Source: Microbacterium sp. (GTDB lineage Bacteria > Actinomycetota > Actinomycetes > Actinomycetales > Microbacteriaceae). Taken from it: 64,000 nucleotides of DNA. A model generated the notes under the pieces. It did no database searches. It saw nothing but the letters and a program-made list of their open reading frames with translations, and was not told the DNA's origin. The stretch covers positions 62,001 through 126,000 of the forward strand of contig NZ_JAPSHY010000004.1 of the NCBI RefSeq assembly GCF_031179285.1, in the 5' to 3' direction. Positions 12,594 through 23,248 of the stretch are shown piece by piece. The position numbers and the translations under genes are program-made. Each line of letters begins with the position of its first letter. Within the stretch, counting starts at the first letter, position 1.

Positions 12594-12878
12594 ATGTCAG
12601 GAGCACCGGATCCCAGGTTCGCATTGCGACGGATCACGCCATCGGAGTGGGTGATCAACGACCTGCGGTATCAGGCGGACGACCCTCGTCATGTCGTCGC
12701 GTGCGTCTACGAGCTCGCCGAGACCGAGGTCGAGGTGGTCTGGCTGCGAGAGCTTCCCCTCTCATCGTTCTACGGTTCCGCATTCGAAGTGCTCGAAGAG
12801 GTCGAACGGATGCAGGGCGTGAGCCGAGCGACGCGTCCGGTGTCTATCCCGCACCTGCCCCCGCTGCTGGCGACCTGA
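12594..12878 (+). CDS. hypothetical protein (94 aa)
   Basis: MSGAPDPRFALRRITPSEWVINDLRYQADDPRHVVACVYELAETEVEVVWLRELPL...; RBS-like ggagg upstream of ATG. Confidence 0.6.
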   Translation: MSGAPDPRFALRRITPSEWVINDLRYQADDPRHVVACVYELAETEVEVVWLRELPLSSFYGSAFEVLEEVERMQGVSRATRPVSIPHLPPLLAT

Positions 12879-12913
12879 AGGCCTCCGCTCGGGGATCGAG
12901 CGGATTCACGCAG

Positions 12914-12948
12914 GCGGGCAGGTTCGGCGGCGTGCTGAGCCTGCCCGC
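12914..12948. terminator. Candidate terminator hairpin between convergent small genes
   Basis: GCGGGCAGG...CCTGCCCGC, 9-bp perfect stem. Confidence 0.45.
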
Positions 12949-12956
12949 TGAGGAAC

Positions 12957-13142
12957 TCAGAGTTCGTCTTCCTCGTCGTACGTGTCGGTGGTTGCCACGC
13001 GGTCGGCGGCAGCGCTGTCGATCTGGTCGTCATCGACATCCGGATCCAGCAGCTCGTCGCCGTCGACCTCCGTCGTCGGGACCTCTTCGGACGGTTCGCC
13101 GTCCGGGAACGGCAGAATCGGAGGGGTGGGTGTGTTCGACAT
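12957..13142 (-). CDS. small highly acidic hypothetical protein (61 aa)
   Basis: MSNTPTPPILPFPDGEPSEEVPTTEVDGDELLDPDVDDDQIDSAAADRVATTDTYDEEDEL. Confidence 0.55.
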   Translation of the reverse strand: MSNTPTPPILPFPDGEPSEEVPTTEVDGDELLDPDVDDDQIDSAAADRVATTDTYDEEDEL

Positions 13143-13263
13143 GGTCGCGTCCTTTCGTCGTGGTGCGACCACGGTAGGACCGTGTGAGCCCGCGAAGGAA
13201 CGGGTTGACCGACGCGAACGGGCGCGCTAGCGTCGGCGGCGGGAGAGCCCCGAGAAACGAAGA

Positions 13264-13287
13264 AATCCCGCGATCTCACGCGGGATT
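13264..13287 (-). terminator. Rho-independent-like terminator downstream of tRNA-Ala
   Basis: aatcccgcg-atctca-cgcgggatt hairpin followed on the minus strand by a T-rich stretch. Confidence 0.75.
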
Positions 13288-13290
13288 CTC

Positions 13291-13366
13291 TGGTGGACCT
13301 GAGGGGACTCGAACCCCTGACCCCCTGCATGCCATGCAGGTGCGCTACCAGCTGCGCCACAGGCCC
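13291..13366 (-). tRNA. tRNA-Ala (anticodon GGC), CCA encoded
   Basis: Minus strand GGGCCTGTGGCGCAGCTGGTAGCGCACCTGCATGGCATGCAGGGGGTCAGGGGTTCGAGTCCCCTCAGGTCCACCA folds as a cloverleaf; acceptor GGGCCTG/CAGGTCC; GTTCGA T-loop. Confidence 0.95.
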
Positions 13367-13478
13367 AGACGCTGTCCCGAAACCGCCGGGGCAACTCGAA
13401 AAGCGTACTACACCGATCCGCTCGAAGGCCAATCGTGCGGCGGCCCGCAACGGAACAACCGCGCTGCTCCGGGCGTTG

Positions 13479-14558
13479 ATGAGAACTGTGAGCATTCTCG
13501 AGAGCGTGGTGATCGGAGCGGGGCAAGCGGGCCTGTCGGCATCCTTCCATCTCACCCGGCTCGGCATCGACCACGTCGTCCTCGACGCCGACGAGCAACC
13601 GGGCGGCGCATGGCGGCATCGCTGGGACGCACTGACCATGCGAGACGTGCACGGCGTCGCCGAGCTTCCCGGTTCCGCCCCTCCGCCGAGAGACGGCCGC
13701 CGAGCCAATGTCGTCGTCCCGCAGTACTTCGACGCGTACGAGCAGGAGCACGGGCTGCGGGTGATCCGTCCCGTCCGCGTCGATCGCGTCACCGACGAAG
13801 ACGGCGCTCTCGTCGTCCACGCCGGCGCGCGAAGCTGGCGCTCCCGGACGCTCGTCAGCGCCACGGGGACATGGACCCACCCGTTCCTGCCGCACTACCC
13901 GGGTATGGAGACGTTCCTCGGTGAGCAGTTGCACACCGTGGATTACCCGGGCCCCGAACACTTCATCGGCAAGCGTGTCCTCGTCGTCGGCGGCGGCGCC
14001 TCCGCGGTGCAGTTCCTCGGGGCGCTCGCGCCGATCACCGAGACCCTGTGGGCGACCAGACGCGTCCCCGTGTGGCGGACGGACGACTTCACGCCCGAGG
14101 CCGGAGCCGCGGCCGTCGCGCTCGTGGAGGAGCGCGTGGCCCAGGGACTCCCGCCGCAGAGTGTGGTCAGCGTGACGGGTCTCATGTTCCGTCCGCAGGA
14201 GCGTGACGCTGAGCGGCTGGGCGCCTACCGCTCCCGGCTGCCGATGTTCTCCCGCATCGAACCGGATGGAGTGCGCTGGGCGGACGGCCGCTTCGAGCGG
14301 GTCGATGTCATCCTCTGGGCGACAGGATTCCGTCCGGCGATCGGGCACCTCGCACCACTGCGTCTGCGCAGCGAATCCGGCGGCATCCAGCTCGACCGGA
14401 ACGGCCGCGGGACCGCCGCGGTTCGTGATCCTCGCATCCAGCTCGTCGGCTACGGCCCGTCGGCGAGCACGATCGGTGCGAACCGCGCCGGCCGCACGGC
14501 GGCTCGAGGCGTGCAGCGGGCGCTCTCGCGACAGGGGGCAGCGCTCGAGATCGGCTGA
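13479..14558 (+). CDS. FAD/NAD(P)-binding flavin-containing monooxygenase-like oxidoreductase
   Basis: VVIGAGQAGLSASFHLTRLGIDHVVLDADEQPGGAWRHRW; second Rossmann motif RVLVVGGGASAVQFLG. Confidence 0.88.
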   Translation: MRTVSILESVVIGAGQAGLSASFHLTRLGIDHVVLDADEQPGGAWRHRWDALTMRDVHGVAELPGSAPPPRDGRRANVVVPQYFDAYEQEHGLRVIRPVRVDRVTDEDGALVVHAGARSWRSRTLVSATGTWTHPFLPHYPGMETFLGEQLHTVDYPGPEHFIGKRVLVVGGGASAVQFLGALAPITETLWATRRVPVWRTDDFTPEAGAAAVALVEERVAQGLPPQSVVSVTGLMFRPQERDAERLGAYRSRLPMFSRIEPDGVRWADGRFERVDVILWATGFRPAIGHLAPLRLRSESGGIQLDRNGRGTAAVRDPRIQLVGYGPSASTIGANRAGRTAARGVQRALSRQGAALEIG

Positions 14559-14659
14559 TCGCAATGGATCTCGAGCCGAGACGAGTATCGTTCCAAGTCA
14601 CACCCCGCGATCGCGATCCACGATCCGCGAGCGTGATCCGCAGACCAGAGGAGAACACC

Positions 14660-15316
14660 TTGTCCCGCGTCATCGTCTTCGGCGGCCACGGCCGCATCGC
14701 TCTCCTGCTCGCACCTCTCCTCGTCGAGCGGGGCGACGAGGTGACCGCCATCATCCGCAACCCCGACCATGTCGCCGACGTGGAAGCCACCGGGGCGGCG
14801 GCAGTGGTGGCGGATGTCGAGCAGCTCGACGTGGCGGCGTTGGCCCAGATCATCCGGGGACACGACGCGGTCGTCTGGTCGGCAGGCGCGGGTGGCGGAA
14901 GCCCGGAGCGCACCTACGCGGTCGACCGCGATGCCGCCATCCGCACCATGGATGCGGCGGCGAGCGCGGAGGTCCGCCGCTACGTCATGGTCTCCTGGAT
15001 CGGATCGACGGCCGATCACGGTGTGGCGGAGGATGACGGATTCTTTCCCTATGCGGACGCCAAGTGGGCCGCCGACGAGCACCTCCGGAACGCCGACCTG
15101 GACGGCACGATCCTGGGCCCCGGCACTCTCACCCTCGACGAACCGACCGGCCGCATCGAGCTCGACCCCGACGGGCGCGGCGAGGTATCGCGTGCAGACG
15201 TCGCCGCCGTCATCGTCGCGGCGCTCCGGGAGCCGTGCACGATCGGACGGACGATCCGGTTCGGCAACGGTCCGCGGGGATCTGCCCTGGCGATCGACAC
15301 GGCCATCGGCTGCTGA
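14660..15316 (+). CDS. NAD(P)H-binding (NmrA/SDR-like) protein
   Basis: TTG start after ccagaggagaac RBS; SRVIVFGGHGRIALLLAPLLVERGDEVTAIIRNPDHVADVEATGA. Confidence 0.85.
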   Translation: MSRVIVFGGHGRIALLLAPLLVERGDEVTAIIRNPDHVADVEATGAAAVVADVEQLDVAALAQIIRGHDAVVWSAGAGGGSPERTYAVDRDAAIRTMDAAASAEVRRYVMVSWIGSTADHGVAEDDGFFPYADAKWAADEHLRNADLDGTILGPGTLTLDEPTGRIELDPDGRGEVSRADVAAVIVAALREPCTIGRTIRFGNGPRGSALAIDTAIGC

Positions 15317-15350
15317 CTGGCAGCAAGAGGGCGCGACATAGAGTGAAGAC

Positions 15351-16547
15351 ATGGGCCGGGCTGTTCTGATCCGAGCCGCCGCGGCGGCGGCGATCGTCGC
15401 GTCCGTCTTCCTCACGCAGAGCCCCTCGCGAGAAACCGGGCCAGCGGTTCCCGCAGCCGCACCCGTGCCGATGACGGCGGCTGCGGCTCCCGTCGAGCGA
15501 GCGGCGGCGATGGTCTCGAGCATGACCACCCAGGAGCAGGCGGCGAGCGTCGTCATGGGTCACATCGCCTCGAGCGACACCGCCGCTCTTGCGGGCTACA
15601 TGGCCCAGGATGGCGGACTCGGCGGCTTCATCCTGATGGGCGCGAATGTACCGGAGACGGAGGACGCGCTCAGATCGGTCACGGCGGCGCTCATCGGCGA
15701 CGGCGGCATCCCGCCCCTGATCGCCATCGACCAGGAAGGCGGCCCGGTCTCGCGGTTGAACTGGGACGGATTCGCGGCCGCGCCGACACTGAAGGGTGCG
15801 CCGCCTGCCGACACGGCAGCGGCATTCACCGGCCGCGCGGCTCTCGTCGCCCGCGGGGGAGCGAACGTGAACTTCGGGGTCGTCGCCGACACGACCGCCG
15901 ATCGGTCGTCGTTCATCTTCGGCCGCTCCCTCGGCGCCGACCCCGCCACCGCAGCCGAGCGCGTGGCGGCAGCGGTGACGGCTGAGGAGCCGGTGGTCGC
16001 TTCCACGCTGAAGCACTTTCCCGGGCACGGCGCCGCTCCCGGCGATTCGCACGAGCTCATCCCGTCGACACCCATCACGCTCGAGCAGTGGAGAGCCGCC
16101 GATGCCGTGCCGTTCGTGGCCGGCATCGATGCCGGCGCGTCGCTTCTCATGTTCGGGCATCTCGCGTACACGGCTGTCGACCCGGCTCCGGCCTCGCTGT
16201 CGGCACGATGGCATGAGATCGCCCGAGACGACCTGGGCTTCGACGGCGTCACGGTGACGGACGATCTCGGCATGCTGCAGTCCACCGGCATCGCCGCATA
16301 CGCAGACCCCGTCGCCAATGCGGTGGCGGCGCTCTCGGCCGGCAACGATCTCGTGCTCACGATCGCTCACTCGACCCCCGCGACGGCGAGCCAGATCGTC
16401 GCCGGGATCACGGCCGCCGTCGAGGCCGGAACATTGCCGGCGGAGCGCCTTCAGGAGGCAGCGGAGCGTGTGCTGACACTTCGGCTGGAACTCGCCGCCG
16501 CGGGCGCCGTCTGGGCGCCCTGCGGCGAATGCGAGCCGGCGTCCTGA
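15351..16547 (+). CDS. glycoside hydrolase family 3 N-terminal domain protein (beta-N-acetylhexosaminidase-like)
   Basis: GFILMGANVP...PLIAIDQEGGPVSRL...STLKHFPGHGAAPGDSHELIP...FDGVTVTDDLGM. Confidence 0.9.
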   Translation: MGRAVLIRAAAAAAIVASVFLTQSPSRETGPAVPAAAPVPMTAAAAPVERAAAMVSSMTTQEQAASVVMGHIASSDTAALAGYMAQDGGLGGFILMGANVPETEDALRSVTAALIGDGGIPPLIAIDQEGGPVSRLNWDGFAAAPTLKGAPPADTAAAFTGRAALVARGGANVNFGVVADTTADRSSFIFGRSLGADPATAAERVAAAVTAEEPVVASTLKHFPGHGAAPGDSHELIPSTPITLEQWRAADAVPFVAGIDAGASLLMFGHLAYTAVDPAPASLSARWHEIARDDLGFDGVTVTDDLGMLQSTGIAAYADPVANAVAALSAGNDLVLTIAHSTPATASQIVAGITAAVEAGTLPAERLQEAAERVLTLRLELAAAGAVWAPCGECEPAS

Positions 16548-17401
16548 CCGAGCCAGGCGGACAGCAGTCGGGTCCGCAGCACCGCACCACGCTCGGCGAA
16601 CGACCGCTGGCGGCGCACGTACTCGGCCTTGCCGTCCGCCGTCTCGATCCGCACCGGCGCCACACCCCAGGCGGCCAGGTCGTAGGGGGCTGCCTGCATG
16701 TCGAGCAGGCGGATGTCCCGGGCCAGTTCGAAGGAGTCGAGCACCAGGTCGCCCGGCACGAGCGGGCCGAGCTTCATCGCCCATTTGTACAGGTCCATGC
16801 CCGCGTGCAGGCAACCCGGCTGCTCGAACAGCTGCTGTGACGACCGATCCAGGGCTGACCGATTGCGGGGAGCGGCGGCCGGCGTGAAGAAGCGGAAGGC
16901 GTCGAAGTGCGTGCACCGCAGATCATGGCTCTCGACGACGGCATCCGTGCCCGACCGTCCGAGCCGCAGGGGCACGGGGTGCCGGTGCTCGTCGGCGCGA
17001 TAGACCATCGCCCACTCATGCAGCCCGAAACATCCGAACTGTCCTGGGCGCGACGCCGTGCGTCGCAGCATCCGCTCGATGAGTCCTGCGAGCTCCGGCT
17101 TCTCGGTCGCGAACGCGTCGGCGTCGGGTACCGCGCTTGCCTCGTCTGAGCCCGCACGGTACCAGCGCCACCCCAAACGTTCCGGAGCCTGCTGGAGTTG
17201 CACGCCCGCCCCGGGATGCCATCGGCGAAGCTGTGCGGGCTTGTAGGAGTAGTAGGTGAACAGGAAGTCCCAGACCGGGTGCTTTTCGCCTCGAGCCGCG
17301 CGCGCACGATGTTCTGCGGTCAGCTCATCGGCGCGTTGCTGGTGAGCCTCCTCGAGCCCCTGCCACTCCTGTTCGGAGAGGGCCGCCTCCTGCTGCGCCA
17401 T
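16451..17401 (-). CDS. protein annotated in Actinobacteria as 3-methyladenine DNA glycosylase-like
   Basis: HPVWDFLFTYYSYKPAQLRRWHPGAGVQL...HCFGLHEWAMVYR-type region; family name from memory; 3' end overlaps the GH3 gene by 97 bp. Confidence 0.65.
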   Translation of the reverse strand: MAQQEAALSEQEWQGLEEAHQQRADELTAEHRARAARGEKHPVWDFLFTYYSYKPAQLRRWHPGAGVQLQQAPERLGWRWYRAGSDEASAVPDADAFATEKPELAGLIERMLRRTASRPGQFGCFGLHEWAMVYRADEHRHPVPLRLGRSGTDAVVESHDLRCTHFDAFRFFTPAAAPRNRSALDRSSQQLFEQPGCLHAGMDLYKWAMKLGPLVPGDLVLDSFELARDIRLLDMQAAPYDLAAWGVAPVRIETADGKAEYVRRQRSFAERGAVLRTRLLSAWLGQDAGSHSPQGAQTAPAAASSSRSVSTRSAAS

Positions 17402-17431
17402 CGCTGTGCCGTCGCTTTCCAGAGCTGCGTC

Positions 17432-18457
17432 TCAGCGCAGGATGCCGACGTCGCTCAGCTGGTCGCGGAGGCCCGCGCCGTCCTCGGCGCTCACCCATGG
17501 TGCGGAGTCGGCCGCGTGCGGCTCGGGTTCGGCGCGTCCACCGGCGAGGACGGCCTCGGCGGGAAGCAGTCGCCGGATGGCGACGCCGGCGACGGATTCC
17601 GGGTGCTCCTGCATGAACTGCGTGTAGATCGCCTCGTCGTGCTGACCATCGTCGCCGATGAGCAGCCACTTCACATCGGGGAACTCGACGGCCAGACGCC
17701 GCAGGTTGCTGAGCTTGTGGTCTCTGCCGCTGCGGAACCAGCGGTCGTGTGTCGGGCCCCAATCGGTGAGCAGCATGGCCCCTGCCGGGAAGAGGTGCCG
17801 GCCGAGGAACCGTTTGAGCGTCGGAGCGACGTTCCATGCCCCGGTGGAGAGGTAGACCATCGGAGCTCCCGGATGCTCGCGGAGCAACTGATCCAACAGC
17901 ACGGCCATCCCGGGAACCGGGAGGCGAGCATGCTCGTCGAGGACGAAGGAGTTCCAGAAGGCGATGAACGGGCGGGGGAGAGCTGTCACCATCACCGTGT
18001 CGTCGACGTCGGAGACCACGCCGAAATGGATGCCGGGGGCGGCGACGAACGCGGTCGCCTCGACGGGCTCCTGCCCCTCGACCGAGATCGTGAAGGTCTG
18101 CCATCCGGCGGGCAGATCCGCCTCGATCCTGGTGTCGATGACGCCGCCGCGGTCGGCGGCCACCTCATGCACGGTGCCGCCGATGTCGATCCTGACATTC
18201 GCGAAGCTCACCGGGATTCCGACGAAACTGCGCCACCCGCGCACGCTCGCGGGCTCACCGTTCTTCGCCGCACGCTGAGGACGCACGATCAGCACCCGGC
18301 CGACGACGCGCACCCATCCCGGTCCGCCGTATCCCGGGAACGGGAGGATCGTCGCGGTGCGGCCGCGACGGCGCGCGCGACGCTCGCGCCACACGTGAAT
18401 GCGGTGCTCGAGTCGGGCGAACCAGTGGATCCGGGGTGCCGGGGTAGCGGAAGGCAT
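17432..18457 (-). CDS. App1 (DUF2183) phosphatidate phosphatase-domain protein
   Basis: HFGVVSDVDDTVMVTALPRPFIAFWNSFV...VYLSTGAWNVAPTLKRFLGRHLFPAGAMLLTDWGPT...LLIGDDGQHDEAIYTQF. Confidence 0.88.
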   Translation of the reverse strand: MPSATPAPRIHWFARLEHRIHVWRERRARRRGRTATILPFPGYGGPGWVRVVGRVLIVRPQRAAKNGEPASVRGWRSFVGIPVSFANVRIDIGGTVHEVAADRGGVIDTRIEADLPAGWQTFTISVEGQEPVEATAFVAAPGIHFGVVSDVDDTVMVTALPRPFIAFWNSFVLDEHARLPVPGMAVLLDQLLREHPGAPMVYLSTGAWNVAPTLKRFLGRHLFPAGAMLLTDWGPTHDRWFRSGRDHKLSNLRRLAVEFPDVKWLLIGDDGQHDEAIYTQFMQEHPESVAGVAIRRLLPAEAVLAGGRAEPEPHAADSAPWVSAEDGAGLRDQLSDVGILR

Positions 18458-18461
18458 CGCC

Positions 18462-19133
18462 TCAGTCTTTCACGTCGGTCGCGGCGTCCGTCTCCGCCGT
18501 GTCGATATGGCGGGCCTCGATCCGGTAGATCAGCCTCTTGCCGAGGAACACCAGCAGCAGGAACAGGGCGATCGCCCCGACGAACAGGTAACCGGCATAG
18601 TGCACGCGGTCGACGAGTTCACGGAACCCGCCCGCGGCGAGAGAGGTGACGCTCACATACGCGGCGGCCCACAGGATGCACGCGGGTGCCGTCCATGCGA
18701 GGAATCTGCGATAGGGGTAGGCGCTCATGCCCACCGTCAGCGGGACGAGCGAGTGCAGGACCGGCAGGAACCGGGAGAGGAAGATCGCGACGCCGCCGCG
18801 GCGCCGGAGGTAGTTCTCTGCGCGGATCCAGTTGCGCTCGCCGATGCGTCTTCCCACCCACGAGCTGCGGATGCGGGGCCCCAGCCAGCGACCGAGGCCG
18901 AAGCCGATGCTCTCGCCGATCAGGGCGCCGATGACGACGGCGACGCCTATGGCGACGCCCTCGAGCGGGGTGGAGACGCCCATCGAGGCGATGATCACGA
19001 TGGTGTCGCCGGGGACGATGAGCCCGATGAGGATGCTGGTCTCCAGCATGACCGCGAGGCCGGCCAGAAGCGTGCGGGTGACCGGGTCGATGGACCGCAC
19101 GACATCGAACAGCCAGAGCAGGAGGTCATCCAC
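18462..19133 (-). CDS. DedA family membrane protein
   Basis: ETSILIGLIVPGDTIVIIASMG...GRWLGPRIRSSWVGRRIGERNWIRAENYLRRRGGVAIFLSRFLPVLHSLVPLTVGMS. Confidence 0.92.
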   Translation of the reverse strand: MDDLLLWLFDVVRSIDPVTRTLLAGLAVMLETSILIGLIVPGDTIVIIASMGVSTPLEGVAIGVAVVIGALIGESIGFGLGRWLGPRIRSSWVGRRIGERNWIRAENYLRRRGGVAIFLSRFLPVLHSLVPLTVGMSAYPYRRFLAWTAPACILWAAAYVSVTSLAAGGFRELVDRVHYAGYLFVGAIALFLLLVFLGKRLIYRIEARHIDTAETDAATDVKD

Positions 19134-19175
19134 CCCATGAGGATACGGGAGCGCCGCGGCTCTACGCTGGGAAAC

Positions 19176-20519
19176 GTGCTCGATCGCCTGTCCGCCCGCG
19201 CCCTCGCCCGGCCCGTCGACCCGGTGTCGCTGTTCGTGGCTCTCGAGGCCACGTCAGCGGAGGTCTTCTGGCTGGATGCCGGAGCCGGCGCGACGGAGGG
19301 CTGGAGCTTCATGGGCACCGGCGAGCGCGCGGAGCTGCCGGCCGACGTGCGTCTCGACGCCACACCCGGGGCACCGTCGACGACCCCCGACCGGGGCTCG
19401 CCCCCGTTCGGCGGCGGGTGGGTGGGATGGTGCGACTACGAGAGCGGAGCGCGACGGGCCGGGGCGCCGACCGCAGAGGCGGACGCCGCGGGAGGCCGGT
19501 GGATCCGTGCCCAGCGGGTCGCCGCCTTCGATCACGCGGAGAATCGCGTCTGGCTGCTGGCGGACGACGACGACCTGGAGGACTGGGCACGATTCGTCGA
19601 CGCCGACGAGCAGCGCGCCCCCCAGGCCCGCGTCTCAACGCCCGCGGTCGCGTCCCGCGCGGCGCTCCCCGCGCACGCCAGGCACGAACCGGATGAGTAC
19701 GCGAGGCTCATCCAGCGGTGCCGGGACCTCATCCGTGCGGGTATCGCTTACCAGCTCTGCCTGACGACTCGATTCACGGTCGCCGGCCGGCATGATCCCC
19801 TCACCGCCTACCTCCGCCTGCGGGAGGCCACGCCCGCGCATCACGGCGGTTTCGTCCGGATCGACGGCCGCAGCCTGCTGAGCGCGAGCCCGGAGCAGTT
19901 CCTGCACGCAGCGGGCGGGGTGATCCGCACCCGGCCGATCAAGGGCACCCGACCGCGGGGCCGGGACGCGCAGAGCGACGCCGCGCTCGCGGCGGAACTG
20001 TCCGCCAGCGAGAAGGAGCGCGCGGAGAACGTGATGATCGTCGACCTCATGCGCAACGACCTCTCGCGGGTGTGCGAGCCGGGGTCGATCCGCGTCGACG
20101 GGCTCTGGCAGGTCGAGAGCTACCCGGCGGTGCACCAGCTGGTGAGCACGGTGAGCGGCATCGCAGCTCAGGGCACCACGGTAGGGCAGCTGCTCGAGGC
20201 GGCGTTTCCTGCGGGGAGCATGACCGGCGCTCCCAAGCTCTCTGCCATGACGCGGCTGCACGAGCTGGAGGGTGGCCCGCGCGGAGTGTATGCCGGGTGC
20301 TTCGGCTACATCGGCGACGACGGCTCGCTGGATCTCGCGATGGTCATCCGCAGCATCGTCATCGAGGGGGAGAGCGCCGTGGTGGGCGCCGGCGGCGGGA
20401 TCACCTGGGGTTCGGTGGCGACGGACGAGGTCGCCGAGGTCGCGACCAAGGCGCGGGCGCCGCTGGCAGCGCTCGGCGCCGTCCTGCCCGGGCACTGGGG
20501 TTCCGATATCCTGAACTGA
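19176..20519 (+). CDS. pabB: aminodeoxychorismate/anthranilate synthase component I family protein
   Basis: [14 protein letters not shown]...[64 protein letters not shown]...[17 protein letters not shown]. Confidence 0.87.
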   Translation: MLDRLSARALARPVDPVSLFVALEATSAEVFWLDAGAGATEGWSFMGTGERAELPADVRLDATPGAPSTTPDRGSPPFGGGWVGWCDYESGARRAGAPTAEADAAGGRWIRAQRVAAFDHAENRVWLLADDDDLEDWARFVDADEQRAPQARVSTPAVASRAALPAHARHEPDEYARLIQRCRDLIRAGIAYQLCLTTRFTVAGRHDPLTAYLRLREATPAHHGGFVRIDGRSLLSASPEQFLHAAGGVIRTRPIKGTRPRGRDAQSDAALAAELSASEKERAENVMIVDLMRNDLSRVCEPGSIRVDGLWQVESYPAVHQLVSTVSGIAAQGTTVGQLLEAAFPAGSMTGAPKLSAMTRLHELEGGPRGVYAGCFGYIGDDGSLDLAMVIRSIVIEGESAVVGAGGGITWGSVATDEVAEVATKARAPLAALGAVLPGHWGSDILN

Positions 20520-20551
20520 CCCCGCTCTTCTTCTCAGATTGGTCGTTTTCG

Positions 20552-23125
20552 TTGTCCGAGCATGTGACCTCACCTTCCGCAGACGAGCCGATGTCAGCCC
20601 ACGCCATCCAGACCAAGTGGCAGAAGTACTGGGCAGACAACGACACGTTCCGCACAGGGAGCAGCGACGACACACGCCCGCGCAAGTACGTGCTCGGGAT
20701 GTTCCCGTACCCGTCCGGCGACATGCACATGGGGCACGCCGAGAACTACGCCTACGTCGACATCGTGGCGCGCTTCTGGAGGCACCGCGGGCACAACGTG
20801 CTCAACCCGATCGGGTGGGACTCCTTCGGCTTGCCGGCCGAGAACGCGGCGATCAAGCGAGGAGCCGATCCGCGGGAGTGGACGTACGCGAACATCGCTC
20901 AGCAGAAGCAGAGCCTCAAGGAGTTCGGCACCTCGTACGACTGGTCGAGGGTGCTGCACACCTCCGACCCGGAGTACTACCGCTGGAACCAGTGGCTGTT
21001 CCTGAAGCTCTACGAGCGCGGACTGGCCTACCGCAAGAAGAGCCCGGTGAACTGGTGCCCGAACGACCAGACCGTGCTCGCCAACGAGCAGGTCATCGAC
21101 GGCCGCTGCGAACGATGCGGCGCCGAGGTCGTGAAGAAGAAGCTCACCCAGTGGTACTTCAAGATCACCGACTACGCCGACCGCCTGCTGGACGACCTGA
21201 ACCAGCTGGAAGGCTTCTGGCCGCACAAGGTGCTGCAGATGCAGCGCAACTGGATCGGCCGATCCGTCGGCGCCGACGTCGACTTCCGCATCGAGGGACG
21301 TGACGAGCCCGTCACGGTCTTCTCCACCCGCCCGGACACCCTGCACGGCGCGACGTTCTTCGTCGTGGCACCCGATTCGGACCTCGCCGCCGAGCTCGCC
21401 GCCGATGCACCGGCCGAGGTGCGCCAGCGGTTCCCGGACTACCTGACGCAGGTGCAGAAGGAGTCCGACATCGACCGGCAGGCCACCGATCGCCCGAAGA
21501 CCGGCGTCTTCCTCGAGCGCTACGCGGTCAATCCGGTCAACGGCGAACGACTTCCGATCTGGGCAGCCGACTACGTGCTCGCCGACTACGGACACGGCGC
21601 GGTCATGGCGGTACCCGCACACGATCAGCGCGACCTCGATTTCGCGCGCGCCTTCGACCTGCCGGTGAAGGTCGTCGTCGACACCACCGCTCCGATCACC
21701 GGAGCCATGCCGGTCATCGAGGTCGACGAGGACGGCGTGCCGATCGACACTGGTGCGGCCCTCGAGGAGCAGCACCCCTCCAGCACCGGGATCGCCCTGA
21801 CCGGCGACGGTCGGCTCATCAACTCGGGAGCGCTCAACGGTCTCTCCAAGCGCAACGCCATCGCTCGGGCGATCGAGCAGCTGGAGGCGGCCGGCACCGG
21901 CCGCGCGGCGAAGAACTACCGCCTGCGCGACTGGCTGATCTCCCGCCAGCGGTTCTGGGGCACCCCGATCCCCATGCTGCACACCGAGGACGGCGGCATC
22001 GTCCCCGTTCCCGAGGACCAGCTGCCCGTGCGGCTCCCCGGGGTCGAGGGACTCGACCTGTCTCCGAAGGGCTCGTCGCCCCTGGGTGCGGCCGAATCCT
22101 GGGTCCGCACCGTCGACCCGAAGACGGGCGATCCGGTGCTCCGCGACCCCGACACCATGGACACGTTCGTCGACAGCTCCTGGTACTTCCTGCGGTTCCT
22201 CTCGCCCGGCAGCGACCAGGTCGCCTTCGACCCTGCGGAAGCCGACCGGTGGGCTCCCGTCGATTCCTACATCGGTGGCGTCGAGCATGCCATCCTCCAC
22301 CTGCTGTATGCGCGGTTCATCACCAAGGTGCTCTTCGACATGGGGCTCATCGACTTCACCGAGCCCTTCACCACCCTGATCAACCAGGGCATGGTGCTGC
22401 TCGACGGCTCGAAGATGTCGAAGAGCAAGGGGAACCTCGTCGAGTTCGCCGCCAGCATGCAGGACCCGGGTGCCGACGTGGTTCGCGTGGCGATCGCCTT
22501 CGCCGGGCCGGTCGAAGACGACATCCACTGGGAGGACGTCTCCACCGCTGGTGCGCAGAAGTTCCTGGCACGCGCATGGCGCGTGGCGCGGGACGTGACG
22601 AGCGACCCGGATGTGATCTGGGCGCAGGGCGATCAGGCGCTGCGGCGGATCACGCACCGACTGCTGGCGGATGCCCCGGGATTGGTGGAGCAGACCAAGC
22701 TCAACGTCGTCATCGCTCGCCTCATGGAACTGGTCAACGCGATCAGGAAGACCATCGACACCGGTGCCGGCCCTGCCGACCCTGCCGTCCGTGAGGCGGC
22801 GGAAGTCACTGCGATGATCCTCGATCTGTTCGCCCCGCATACCGCCGAGGAGATGTGGGAGATGCTGGGTCACGAGCCCTCGGTGGGCCTGGTGACGTGG
22901 CGTTCAGCCGACCCGGCGCTCCTCGTCGAAGACACGGTGACGGCGGTCGTGCAGGTGGGTGGCAAGGTGCGGGCGCAGCTCGAGGTCCCTGCCCGGATCG
23001 GCGAGGCGGAGCTCGAAGCGCTCGCTCGCGCCGATGAGCGCGTGATCCGGTCGATCGGCGACAGGGAGATCATGCGGGTCATCGTGCGTGCACCGAAGAT
23101 CGTGAGCTTCGCGGTCAAGGGCTGA
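20552..23125 (+). CDS. leuS: leucine--tRNA ligase (TTG start at 20552, or ATG at 20591)
   Basis: [31 protein letters not shown] (HIGH), KMSKSKGN (KMSKS), editing domain. Confidence 0.95.
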   Translation: MSEHVTSPSADEPMSAHAIQTKWQKYWADNDTFRTGSSDDTRPRKYVLGMFPYPSGDMHMGHAENYAYVDIVARFWRHRGHNVLNPIGWDSFGLPAENAAIKRGADPREWTYANIAQQKQSLKEFGTSYDWSRVLHTSDPEYYRWNQWLFLKLYERGLAYRKKSPVNWCPNDQTVLANEQVIDGRCERCGAEVVKKKLTQWYFKITDYADRLLDDLNQLEGFWPHKVLQMQRNWIGRSVGADVDFRIEGRDEPVTVFSTRPDTLHGATFFVVAPDSDLAAELAADAPAEVRQRFPDYLTQVQKESDIDRQATDRPKTGVFLERYAVNPVNGERLPIWAADYVLADYGHGAVMAVPAHDQRDLDFARAFDLPVKVVVDTTAPITGAMPVIEVDEDGVPIDTGAALEEQHPSSTGIALTGDGRLINSGALNGLSKRNAIARAIEQLEAAGTGRAAKNYRLRDWLISRQRFWGTPIPMLHTEDGGIVPVPEDQLPVRLPGVEGLDLSPKGSSPLGAAESWVRTVDPKTGDPVLRDPDTMDTFVDSSWYFLRFLSPGSDQVAFDPAEADRWAPVDSYIGGVEHAILHLLYARFITKVLFDMGLIDFTEPFTTLINQGMVLLDGSKMSKSKGNLVEFAASMQDPGADVVRVAIAFAGPVEDDIHWEDVSTAGAQKFLARAWRVARDVTSDPDVIWAQGDQALRRITHRLLADAPGLVEQTKLNVVIARLMELVNAIRKTIDTGAGPADPAVREAAEVTAMILDLFAPHTAEEMWEMLGHEPSVGLVTWRSADPALLVEDTVTAVVQVGGKVRAQLEVPARIGEAELEALARADERVIRSIGDREIMRVIVRAPKIVSFAVKG

Positions 23126-23248
23126 GCTCGGGCGCCGCGTCCGGAGTGCCAGCCGATCCGGTCTGCACAGGAACGCGGCGCCACTCCCTCTCCACGGATC
23201 GTGGCATACGCCGCCGGGCCGACGGATGCGGAGTCCTAGCGTGGTCGG

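Noticed and set aside
15210-16916. 568-aa minus ORF spanning the GH3 gene
   Set aside because: Arg/Gly/Ala-rich junk translation; overlaps two better-supported genes.
18399-19175. N-terminal 259-aa extension of the pabB ORF
   Set aside because: Antisense to DedA; GTG at 19176 with a -10 7 nt upstream is the better start.
20520-20590. T-box riboswitch upstream of leuS
   Set aside because: Only about 30-70 nt between pabB and the leuS start; no room for a T-box and no T-box motif (TGGNACCGCG) seen.
20594-22873. 759-aa ORF antisense to leuS
   Set aside because: Same GC3 mirror artefact; low-complexity Asp/Val/Leu-rich translation and no RBS.
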